Source: Fibrobacter succinogenes (GTDB lineage: Bacteria > Fibrobacterota > Fibrobacteria > Fibrobacterales > Fibrobacteraceae). From it: DNA of 37,133 nt. This document shows, in pieces, positions 1 through 6,668 of the stretch (the first letter of the stretch is position 1; every line of letters starts with the position of its first letter). Location: NCBI GenBank assembly GCA_902781185.1, contig CACZII010000001.1:1-37133 (forward strand), written 5' to 3'. Made by a program: the position numbers and the translations under genes. The notes under the pieces are model-generated. The model did not search any database. It had not been told where the DNA came from and saw nothing but the letters and a program-made list of their open reading frames with translations.

Positions 1-165
1 AAGTTCCATGGAGTCCATCGTGGCACCGACGCCGTCTTTACCACGAACTTCGTGGATAGCGTGGATACGCTTTGTGAAGTAGAGGATACGTTCGGTAAGG
101 GTAGTCTTACCGGAGTCGATGTGGGCAGAAATACCAATATTTCTGTGCTTTTCTATGTTTTTCAT
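1..165 (-). CDS. fusA: Elongation factor G, mitochondrial/spd-type (5' end only)
   Basis: Partial gene: the first 55 codons are present and the rest runs off the left edge. EF-G is the GTPase that drives ribosomal translocation. The N-terminus carries the G1 P-loop as AHIDSGKTT (residues 14-22), followed by a [18 protein letters not shown] segment. Canonical bacterial EF-G usually has AHIDAGKTT and an ATMDWME switch-I region. The DSGKT plus GKDGVGA.MDSMEL form matches what is known of mitochondrial EF-G1 and its bacterial spd relatives. The gene is not preceded by rpsL or rpsG here; upstream is an EcsC-like gene. A TATCTTTG box lies 44 bp upstream of the start. EF-G identity is secure; the subfamily is inferred from the short N-terminus. 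Confidence 0.9.
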   Translation of the reverse strand, partial: MKNIEKHRNIGISAHIDSGKTTLTERILYFTKRIHAIHEVRGKDGVGATMDSMEL

Positions 166-208
166 ATTTTATTCCACTAATGGAGTTGATGTTTGTTTGA
201 GTTGCGCC

Positions 209-216
209 CAAAGATA
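209..216 (-). promoter_or_regulatory. Candidate -7 box (TATCTTTG) for the EF-G gene
   Basis: TATCTTTG on the minus strand matches the FCB/Bacteroidetes -7 consensus TAnnTTTG exactly. It directly follows the T-tract of the EcsC-like gene's terminator and lies 44 bp upstream of the EF-G ATG. No convincing -33 TTTG was found. The start site is not known. Confidence 0.4.
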
Positions 217-249
217 GAAAAAAAAGCCCCCGTTCTCAAGGGCGGGGGT
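213..249 (-). terminator. Rho-independent terminator after the EcsC-like gene
   Basis: On the minus strand a CCCCCG/CGGGGG stem (243-248 with 227-232) is followed by an unbroken run of T (218-225). It begins 3 bp after the stop codon of the EcsC-like gene. The T-tract runs straight into the candidate EF-G promoter box. Confidence 0.8.
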
Positions 250-251
250 GG

Positions 252-896
252 TTATTCGGCGTCTTCGGCGGTATTTGCCTCAGGTGGTGCCTCTTGATCA
301 GAAAGGGCCCTGAAGTAGGCGGCGGCAGTCTTGCCCACCTCGCATGTATCCATATAGGCGTAAATTCCGTTTCCGAGAGCGCCTACGGCAGGAATAGCCC
401 GAAGTAGGGTCTTTCCCAGTAGCTTGGATGACACGCTGGCCCCTACTTTGGCAAGTATCGCCTTGATGGCGGTTGTGGAAAGCTTTTGGACGATAATTCT
501 ACTTCCGGTACGGACGGCGATGTCCCGCAGGAGTTGGGCCGCGCTATGTCGGAAAAGGCACCATACCATAGCCTCTCGGCTGAGAAGAGCCAATTTTCCG
601 TAGCTTGCAGCAATGTCCGCTACCAGCTGGGCCTGGATTTTCCAGATGGCCGCAATGTCGGGAATGGCGGTCAAGATGCCCGTTATGCCGGCAGGTATAG
701 AAAGGGAGGTACTGACCGTGGCGGATTTCCAGGCTGCCCGCTGGGTCAAAAGCCTGGCCTTTTCGTCAGGTTTCTGGATAGGTGTGTAGAGAGAACCCGG
801 AATATCGGTAATTAGCTCAAAAAGCAGGCTAGAGGCTTTCTCCGAAATCTTCTTGAAAGCTTCTTTCTTGTCTTTTTTTGCGATTTCTTTGGTCAT
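252..896 (-). CDS. EcsC-family-like protein
   Basis: A 214-residue protein resembling the EcsC family, whose biochemical role is not known. Visible features are a hydrophobic Gly/Ala-rich segment around residues 65-85, followed by LTAIPDIAAIWKIQAQLVAD (residues 75-94), the conserved-looking core of EcsC-like proteins. A second hydrophobic Gly/Ala-rich stretch lies near residues 160-180. The C-terminus is acidic. There is no signal peptide, so it is probably cytoplasmic or membrane-associated. The ATG lies 6 bp after the stop of the upstream outer-membrane protein gene, so the two are probably co-transcribed. No clear Shine-Dalgarno precedes it. A strong terminator follows. Family assignment is by pattern only. 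Confidence 0.6.
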   Translation of the reverse strand: MTKEIAKKDKKEAFKKISEKASSLLFELITDIPGSLYTPIQKPDEKARLLTQRAAWKSATVSTSLSIPAGITGILTAIPDIAAIWKIQAQLVADIAASYGKLALLSREAMVWCLFRHSAAQLLRDIAVRTGSRIIVQKLSTTAIKAILAKVGASVSSKLLGKTLLRAIPAVGALGNGIYAYMDTCEVGKTAAAYFRALSDQEAPPEANTAEDAE

Positions 897-902
897 ATCG
901 TG

Positions 903-2024
903 TTAGAATTCCACCTTGCCACTGATACCCATGGCAAAGTCGGTATCCATATTGTCGCTGAAATTATAACCGAACCAGAATACCACTTCGCTGCCCATGG
1001 TGGGGTACAGATAGTTGTTCAAGCCCAAGAAACTGTAGTCGTCACCGTGGATTTCCCTGTCGGGATCATGGTATTCGTAAGAAACACCCATGGTGAATTT
1101 CTTGTGGAGGTTGAAACTGGGTTCCACCGCCAGCAAATACTGGTCGTCGGTGAATAGCTGGGGTTCTGCCGCGTAGTCCTTGTCGGTAATGACATAGAAG
1201 TAGGTGAAGCCCAGATTGAAGAAGTAGAAGTTGAAGCTGGGTTCAAGCAAGAAGGAGTGGACGCCCTTGCCCTTGTAGGGGTGGAGTCCCCAGACGGCGT
1301 AAATGCCGTAGTTCAGGTTTTCGTAGCTCTTGGAGTAGTCTACTTCGGTACCCAGTACATAAGTGTGAGTGCGGTTGATATGCTGGCCGAACATCCAGTC
1401 TAGGCTCGGGGTGAGCACCAGGTGCTCGTTAGCGCGGTTCAGAAGGGGGAATGCGTAGGTTCCGAACAGGGCTACGGTATGGTCCGTATCCTCGGATGCG
1501 CCGAAATAGAGCTTTCCCTTTCCGTACTTATCGTTTCCGAATTCGGCACCAACACCTCTCAGACCCTCTTCTCGGGTAATGACGGCGTAGCGGGCAGGGT
1601 CACGCCAGTAATAGTAGTTGAAGGCACCAGCACTGTAGGTCAAGTCACCAAATACCAGGGCCACGGCATGGGTTACGTCCCAGCGGAATTCCACGCCGTC
1701 AAAATTGAACTCCGTGAAGCGGCCGCCATCACCCATGGCCGTACTTCTGGCCAGGTTGTGCCTGCGGGTTTCCGAGGCTTCCCTGTTGCCCGTGCTATCG
1801 GTAACATAGGTGCTGTGGGTGTTGGTCTTCACCGTGACGGAAAAGTTTTCGTCCATGTGGGCCGTAGCCGCAAGGTCGATATCCTGGTTCGCTGCGTTAG
1901 TGGGGTCGAAATCGCTGTCAAAATAGGTGGCATAGTCCGCGTTGATGGCTCCGTGGAGCTCCACTTCGGCGGCAAAAGCGAGGGACGCTCCAGCCAATGC
2001 CATGGGTAAAAACAAATTGCGCAT
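903..2024 (-). CDS. Outer-membrane beta-barrel protein, porin-like
   Basis: A 373-residue protein with a signal peptide (cleavage likely after ...LAFA, residue 18) and then alternating aromatic and polar residues typical of amphipathic beta strands. It ends in Phe (KVEF), the classic C-terminal signature of outer-membrane barrels. The body is rich in Tyr, Phe and Asp, with repeated strand-like pieces such as NFYFFNLGFTYFYV. I do not recognise a specific family; a role as a porin or general channel is inferred from architecture. It is the first gene of a two-gene unit with the EcsC-like gene. It is divergent from lolA and has its own TATTTTAG box at 2050-2057. Confidence 0.7.
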   Translation of the reverse strand: MRNLFLPMALAGASLAFAAEVELHGAINADYATYFDSDFDPTNAANQDIDLAATAHMDENFSVTVKTNTHSTYVTDSTGNREASETRRHNLARSTAMGDGGRFTEFNFDGVEFRWDVTHAVALVFGDLTYSAGAFNYYYWRDPARYAVITREEGLRGVGAEFGNDKYGKGKLYFGASEDTDHTVALFGTYAFPLLNRANEHLVLTPSLDWMFGQHINRTHTYVLGTEVDYSKSYENLNYGIYAVWGLHPYKGKGVHSFLLEPSFNFYFFNLGFTYFYVITDKDYAAEPQLFTDDQYLLAVEPSFNLHKKFTMGVSYEYHDPDREIHGDDYSFLGLNNYLYPTMGSEVVFWFGYNFSDNMDTDFAMGISGKVEF

Positions 2025-2049
2025 ATAATCCTTTAAAAAAAGTACAGGC

Positions 2050-2057
2050 CTAAAATA
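2050..2057 (-). promoter_or_regulatory. Candidate promoter box (TATTTTAG) for the barrel protein gene
   Basis: TTTCTATTTTAG on the minus strand, 26 bp upstream of the ATG at 2024, follows the pattern seen before many genes in this window (T-rich tract, then TAnnTTT). It is inferred by recurrence only. Confidence 0.3.
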
Positions 2058-2112
2058 GAAATATTTTACAGGGGAAAAAAGCGTTTTTGCGAAAAGCGGA
2101 CTGTCCTTTTTG

Positions 2113-2121
2113 TATTTTTTG
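2113..2121 (+). promoter_or_regulatory. Candidate promoter box (TATTTTTTG) for the lolA operon
   Basis: A T-tract followed by TATTTTTTG ends 18 bp before the ATG at 2140, with GGAG in between. It supports starting lolA at 2140 rather than at the in-frame TTG at 2110, which would place the box inside the coding region. Confidence 0.35.
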
Positions 2122-2139
2122 CGTATTATTCGGAGATTT

Positions 2140-2772
2140 ATGAAAAATTTGAAGCTTTTTATATTGGTCTTTTGGGGCCTTTTTGTGTCTGCCGCCTATG
2201 CCTTAACTGCAGACCAGGTGATGAAAAAATCCCAGGACTGGTTCAAGTCAGGTAAGGCCTGGAGCCTGGATTTTAAGTTGCAGCTGTTTTATGCAGATTC
2301 TCCGGATATCGTAAGCCAGCAGGGAAAGCTGGTGGTGGCCGAAGGCGACAAGTTCAAGTTGGAACTGGCGGGCATTAAGTTCTATAGCGACGGCGAGAGC
2401 ATGTGGCAACACAATGTGGAACAGAAACAGGTGCTTGTCAAGGCGGTAGAGGACCTGTCCTCTTCGCTGCACCCTTCCGAACTATTGTTCAAGTACCTGA
2501 ACTGCAAGGCTCTAAGCGTTGGGGAGGGCGAATTTGCAGGTCAGAAACTGTGGGTGCTCAAGTTGGACCCCTCCAAGTACAAGGGCCAGTTCACCCAGAT
2601 GGAAGTCTGGCTTTCAAAGAAGGATTTTTCGCCGGTGCGGCTCTTTACGGTGGATCCGTCGGGCAATTCCAGCTGGTACAATATCGTGAACCTGAAGGTC
2701 ATGAAGAACGTTTCCGTCGAGGATTTCCGGTACAAAGCCCTGCCCGGGGTAGATGAAATTGACATGCGGTAG
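2140..2772 (+). CDS. lolA: Outer-membrane lipoprotein carrier protein LolA
   Basis: LolA is the periplasmic chaperone that carries lipoproteins from the LolCDE transporter to the outer membrane. The 210-residue product has a signal peptide (MKNLKLFILVFW..., cleavage likely after AYA, residue 21). It has the LolA-type body of an open beta sheet, including a KLVVAEGDKFKLEL strand pair, a SMWQHN turn and an FSPVRLFTVDPSGNSSWY segment near the C-terminus. I chose ATG 2140 because GGAG sits just upstream and the protein then begins with a standard signal peptide. It is first in a run with a secreted beta-rich protein, a PorV-like barrel and recF. No lolB is visible in the window. Confidence 0.82.
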   Translation: MKNLKLFILVFWGLFVSAAYALTADQVMKKSQDWFKSGKAWSLDFKLQLFYADSPDIVSQQGKLVVAEGDKFKLELAGIKFYSDGESMWQHNVEQKQVLVKAVEDLSSSLHPSELLFKYLNCKALSVGEGEFAGQKLWVLKLDPSKYKGQFTQMEVWLSKKDFSPVRLFTVDPSGNSSWYNIVNLKVMKNVSVEDFRYKALPGVDEIDMR

Positions 2773-2780
2773 ATAGCGCG

Positions 2781-4424
2781 GTGGATATGCTTTTTTTGAA
2801 AGAGAATTTGGCAGGCCGGTTTACGGTAGGAATAGCACTGCTTCTGTGCGGGCTCGGAATGGCCTTTGCCGAAGGCGAAACCCTCTTTAGCAACTGGACG
2901 ATAAGCGTTGCCCCGGGACCTGCAGATGGGCAACTCTGGGTGTATTCCCGTGGTGAAGTGAACCAGGGGGTATCCCTCCTGAATTTGAGCTTGGACGGTT
3001 CGGGTAAGGTCAAGGTGGGAAAGCCCCAGGTGGTGGAACCTGTGGACAATGAAGTGTCCGCTGTGCATTACCAGACCTATGCGGACAAGCTTGCTGAACG
3101 CAGGCGGTTTCCTATGGAATCTGCGGGCGATTTGGGAGTTGTGCTCCCCATGTTTGGCCTAGATGAATCGGACCATTTCTTGGAGCCTCGGGGCTTTTTC
3201 TCCCTGAAAGAGTCTGGGGTGGTTTCCACGCCGCTAGATATACCCGTCATGATGGAGTCCGTTGAGAATCCCATGGAATATGCGGTCAGCGGTTTTGCCT
3301 ACCAGGAATCCAAGAAGACCTTGTATGCGGCTCGCGGTCGTCTGGGAATTGTGGAATACGATATCTCAAAAGGGGTGGGGAACCCCCGTATTGCTTTGAA
3401 ACTCCTGGATAAGAAAACGCACCAGTGGGTAGCTTTGCCTTCGGCAGGGTCAGTAGACTTTTCCAAATATCTGGACGTATTTGATTTGGAATTGAACCCT
3501 GAAACGGGGGACATGTGGATTGCAACACCCCAGGGCCTGTGGATGCAGTCGTCGGCTGGGGAGGTCCTAAACGCTTCCAAGACTCTGGAAAAGGAACGGG
3601 TCACGGGCGTATGGATTGGGGGAAAGCCATTGCAGGCTATTGTAGAGACTTCTTCTTTGAACAAGGGCGTCTTGACCGGAAACCTATGGCGTAAGGTCCT
3701 CGGCGGCAAGGATGATTTCAAGAAGGTGACCTTCCTGGATTCTGCGGGAGTAGCCCAGAAGAAAGACGTTTATGACAACGCGGACTACACGGTAACGGGG
3801 GTCGCCTTTATGGGGGACAAGGCCTTTGTTGGAGTGTGGGTGGCTGGCGGCTCTATTAGCGGTTACCTGCTTCTGGATTCTAAGGGAGTGCGTACCCACG
3901 GAAAGGGAACCGAGTCCACGGATCCCTGGCTTAATGGCTTTGAGACGGGGGTGACGGACCGTGATGCTATCATTACTTCTATTGCCAAGTTCCCCTTGAA
4001 TGCCAAGACCATGGGACTTGCCGTGGCGACAGACGGCAATGGAATCTCTGTTTCTGCTGATTCTGGAAAGACCTGGACGACGGTTCTCAATCGTGCCAAG
4101 CTGGGCGGGAACCTGGGAACGATTCGTATGGTGCCTTCAGTTATTACCGCCGGAGGGCAGTCCTTGGTGTCGTATAAGGTTGGCAAGGATTCCAAGATTA
4201 CTATAGAAGTCTTTAGCTATGACATGCGCAGGGTACGTAAGATTGTGAGTGGAGCTCCCCGCTCTGCAGATGAATCCCGCAGTACCAATGCCAAGGAAGA
4301 TTTCTGGGACGGCATGGACGATGGGGGAAGACCCTGTACTATGGGCATTTACTATGTACGGGTCAAGGATAATCATGGACATATCGGCTGGGGCAAGGTG
4401 ATGAGCCTTGGGGGAGGCCGATGA
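2781..4424 (+). CDS. Secreted beta-rich protein with FlgD-like C-terminal domain
   Basis: A 547-residue exported protein with a signal peptide (cleavage likely after MAFA, residue 30). The central part has blade-like repeats reminiscent of a beta propeller: LGIVEYDIS, DVFDLELNPETGDMWIATPQG, and GLAVATDGNGISVSADSGKTW, which looks like an Asp-box/BNR repeat. The last ~90 residues resemble the FlgD-type Ig-like module (FWDGMDDGGRPCTMGIYYVR) common at the ends of secreted FCB proteins and in type IX sorting regions. A GTG start is used here; ATG 2787 is a close alternative. It follows lolA by 8 bp, and its stop overlaps the ATG of the barrel gene (ATGA). Function unknown; a surface or periplasmic role linked to the next gene is inferred. 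Confidence 0.7.
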   Translation: MDMLFLKENLAGRFTVGIALLLCGLGMAFAEGETLFSNWTISVAPGPADGQLWVYSRGEVNQGVSLLNLSLDGSGKVKVGKPQVVEPVDNEVSAVHYQTYADKLAERRRFPMESAGDLGVVLPMFGLDESDHFLEPRGFFSLKESGVVSTPLDIPVMMESVENPMEYAVSGFAYQESKKTLYAARGRLGIVEYDISKGVGNPRIALKLLDKKTHQWVALPSAGSVDFSKYLDVFDLELNPETGDMWIATPQGLWMQSSAGEVLNASKTLEKERVTGVWIGGKPLQAIVETSSLNKGVLTGNLWRKVLGGKDDFKKVTFLDSAGVAQKKDVYDNADYTVTGVAFMGDKAFVGVWVAGGSISGYLLLDSKGVRTHGKGTESTDPWLNGFETGVTDRDAIITSIAKFPLNAKTMGLAVATDGNGISVSADSGKTWTTVLNRAKLGGNLGTIRMVPSVITAGGQSLVSYKVGKDSKITIEVFSYDMRRVRKIVSGAPRSADESRSTNAKEDFWDGMDDGGRPCTMGIYYVRVKDNHGHIGWGKVMSLGGGR

Positions 4425-5482
4425 TGTTCAGGGGAACCATGCATTTTATATTGGCGTTTGTGACGCTTCTGCTTTTCGCTTCCGTCGCCTCGGCGGGTGT
4501 AGTTGAAAAGAAGGCCTCCCTAGGCGGTTTTGACGGCTTTGTGGAACGTATGGGTGCAGGGACCCGCGAACTGGGCCGTGGAAACACGGGCTCAGCCGAT
4601 ACTGCTGCCATGCCCGGTGCTTACTGGAACCCTGCCATTCTCGGGTTTAGGCAGAATTTTAGTTATACGTTGAACGGCGAAAAACGAGATTTGGACCGTA
4701 CGGGAGGTTCGTTAGGCATTGAATCAAATGTGGGCAAGCGCATGGGTGTGGGCTTTGCCGTGCTTTATCGTGGGGACATGGATTTCAAGGTTATTGACGA
4801 TGATGACCAAACTCTCGGGACAGCTACACCATTCTTCTCCATGATGTATTTGGGCTTTTCGTATAGGGCAACCCGTAGGGATGCTTTCGGGCTTTCCCTT
4901 TCCATGAGTTACGATAACATGGATATCGCCGAGTATTACGAGGATGAAAATATCGAATTGAACGATGGTTATACCAGCCCCGTGTCTTTGAACATCGGTT
5001 GGCTCCGTCAATGGAATGAAAAATGGTCCACCTCCGTGGTCATTCGGAACCTGAGCTTCAGTAAGAATCTGTCTTCCCGCTGGACCAAGACGGTGAGTTC
5101 TGACAATTCCGTGCCTTCTACGGAAGGTGTGCGTCCTAAGATTTTGCAGATTGGAGCGGGTTACCGTTCCAAGGTGCTTGGAAAGCCCGTTTACGCCTGG
5201 ATGGAAGCCTTGGATTACCAGCTGGCGGATACACTTTTGGTTTTTGATACCCATTGGCATTTGTGGACGGCTCGCGTAGGTTTTGAATGTGAAATCATCA
5301 AGGATGGAACGGTTCGCACGGGTATGGATGACCGTAATTTCATGATGGGGCTTGGTTACAAATTCAGGATTCCCATTGCGAAAAAGAAATATCTGTTCGA
5401 CGTGAACTACGCCCTGACCTACGAATCCGAGGCAGGACTCTGGAACCCCTTGAGCTTTGGCCTGCGAGGCTATATCCCGTGA
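4421..5482 (+). CDS. PorV/PorQ-like outer-membrane beta-barrel protein
   Basis: A 353-residue exported protein, signal peptide cleaved probably after VASA (residue 25). The mature N-terminus FVERMGAGTRELGRGNTGSA, followed by AAMPGAYWNPA, is the pattern of the PorV/PorQ (UPF0164, FadL-related) barrels: a small-residue-rich strand followed by a WNPA motif. The rest is barrel-like strands. In Bacteroidota, PorV and PorQ belong to type IX secretion; whether that holds here is inference. The ATG overlaps the preceding stop, with a strong GGGGGAGG upstream, so the two proteins are translationally coupled. Its stop overlaps the GTG of recF (GTGA). Confidence 0.7.
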   Translation: MMFRGTMHFILAFVTLLLFASVASAGVVEKKASLGGFDGFVERMGAGTRELGRGNTGSADTAAMPGAYWNPAILGFRQNFSYTLNGEKRDLDRTGGSLGIESNVGKRMGVGFAVLYRGDMDFKVIDDDDQTLGTATPFFSMMYLGFSYRATRRDAFGLSLSMSYDNMDIAEYYEDENIELNDGYTSPVSLNIGWLRQWNEKWSTSVVIRNLSFSKNLSSRWTKTVSSDNSVPSTEGVRPKILQIGAGYRSKVLGKPVYAWMEALDYQLADTLLVFDTHWHLWTARVGFECEIIKDGTVRTGMDDRNFMMGLGYKFRIPIAKKKYLFDVNYALTYESEAGLWNPLSFGLRGYIP

Positions 5483-6630
5483 TATCCAGTCTGTTCATCC
5501 AGAATGTCCGGAGCTTCGAGCAGTTTGAAAGGGAATTTGTTCCGGGAATCAACGTGGTTGGTGGCCCCAACGGTTGTGGCAAGACCTCCGTTTTGGAATC
5601 TATCCACTTGCTGTCCCAGGGATTCTCGTTTCGGGCGAAGGAGCTGGCTGAGCTAATCCGCTGGAATACTCCCGAGTTGATTATGCGTGGTGAATTCGAG
5701 AGCCTCGGAAAAAGCTGGAATCGTGGAGTTTGCGTCGGGAAACGAAAGTCCCAGGCCAGGGAGAACGGCGAGGACCTGCGGTCTGTGGCCGGGTTCTTCG
5801 GTAAGTGCCCGTCGGTCATTATGCAACCTTCCGATATAGAACTTTTGCGGGGGGCTCCGGAGGTACGCCGCCGGTGGTTGGACGAAATCCTCTGTTTTAG
5901 GTCGGCGGCGAATGTCGCCACCCTACGGCAGTATAAGCGGGTCCTGCAACAGCGGAATCAGTGGCTTAGGCAGTTCAAGCAGGAGGGCGCTGCCGTGGGT
6001 GGCGACGACCTGTTCCATGTGCTGACGGACCAGCTTGTAGAGCTGGGTGCAAGGCTCTGGGCAGCACGGGTGTCTCTTTCTTCTGATATTTCCCCCGTGA
6101 TTACGGGGTATTACCGTAAGCTTTCGGGAGGCGTGGACGAAATTACCTGTGCCTACAGGAGCTCCATATTCAAGTCGCTGGATGTTGTCGATGAAATGTC
6201 CGATGCTGCTGACGGTTCGGCAGAGGCTTCTATGGTTGGCCTTGACGAGGCGCAGTTTCGCGAGGCTTTCGGGCGTAAGCTTTCGGAAATGGAAAAGGTC
6301 GAGAAAACTTTGGGTATGACCATGGCGGGGCCTCACCGTGATGACCTGGACTTGTGTATTTCGGGATATGCCATGCGTTCTGCTGGTTCTCAGGGACAAT
6401 GCCGTTCTGCGGCGCTTTCCATGCGCTTTGCCGCCGTGGACATCGCCAGTGAAAACCTGGGCAAACCGATTTTACTACTGGATGACATTTTCGCGGAGCT
6501 GGATCTTTCCCGCCGTGATGCAGTGGCCTCCTTGATTCGCGAAAAACAGTGCCAGGTGGTTATCGCTACACCGGAACCTGCAGAACTGCCATTCCAGGCG
6601 GATTCATTGATGATGATTGCTAAGACCTAG
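5479..6630 (+). CDS. recF: DNA replication and repair ATPase RecF
   Basis: RecF is an SMC-like ATPase acting with RecO and RecR to load RecA at single-strand gaps. The 383-residue product has a Walker A at residues 29-36 (GPNGCGKT), and near the C-terminus the signature-like SAGSQGQCRSAALSMRFA and a Walker B ILLLDDIFAELD. Length fits the family. The GTG start overlaps the previous stop by 4 bp, so translation is probably coupled. recF usually sits with dnaA, dnaN and gyrB; here it is the last gene of an envelope-protein operon. A terminator hairpin includes its stop codon. Confidence 0.92.
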   Translation: MISSLFIQNVRSFEQFEREFVPGINVVGGPNGCGKTSVLESIHLLSQGFSFRAKELAELIRWNTPELIMRGEFESLGKSWNRGVCVGKRKSQARENGEDLRSVAGFFGKCPSVIMQPSDIELLRGAPEVRRRWLDEILCFRSAANVATLRQYKRVLQQRNQWLRQFKQEGAAVGGDDLFHVLTDQLVELGARLWAARVSLSSDISPVITGYYRKLSGGVDEITCAYRSSIFKSLDVVDEMSDAADGSAEASMVGLDEAQFREAFGRKLSEMEKVEKTLGMTMAGPHRDDLDLCISGYAMRSAGSQGQCRSAALSMRFAAVDIASENLGKPILLLDDIFAELDLSRRDAVASLIREKQCQVVIATPEPAELPFQADSLMMIAKT

Positions 6631-6640
6631 CAATTTTTTT
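6616..6640 (+). terminator. Terminator overlapping the recF stop codon
   Basis: A perfect 7-bp stem, ATTGCTA (6616-6622) and TAGCAAT (6628-6634), with loop AGACC, is followed by at least six T. The TAG stop of recF (6628-6630) is the first part of the right arm. It separates the lolA-recF operon from lptD. Confidence 0.75.
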
Positions 6641-6653
6641 GAGTCTGTTTTTC

Positions 6654-6661
6654 TAAATTGA
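6654..6661 (+). promoter_or_regulatory. Candidate promoter box (TAAATTGA) for lptD
   Basis: GTTTTTCTAAATTGA follows the recF terminator by about 14 bp and ends 7 bp before the GTG at 6669. With FCB -7 geometry, transcription would begin at or next to that GTG. Confidence 0.35.
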
Positions 6662-6668
6662 CCGCAAC

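Noticed and set aside
2110-2139. TTG 2110 as the lolA start
   Set aside because: It would add ten residues before a normal signal peptide and cover a promoter-like box; ATG 2140 has GGAG upstream.
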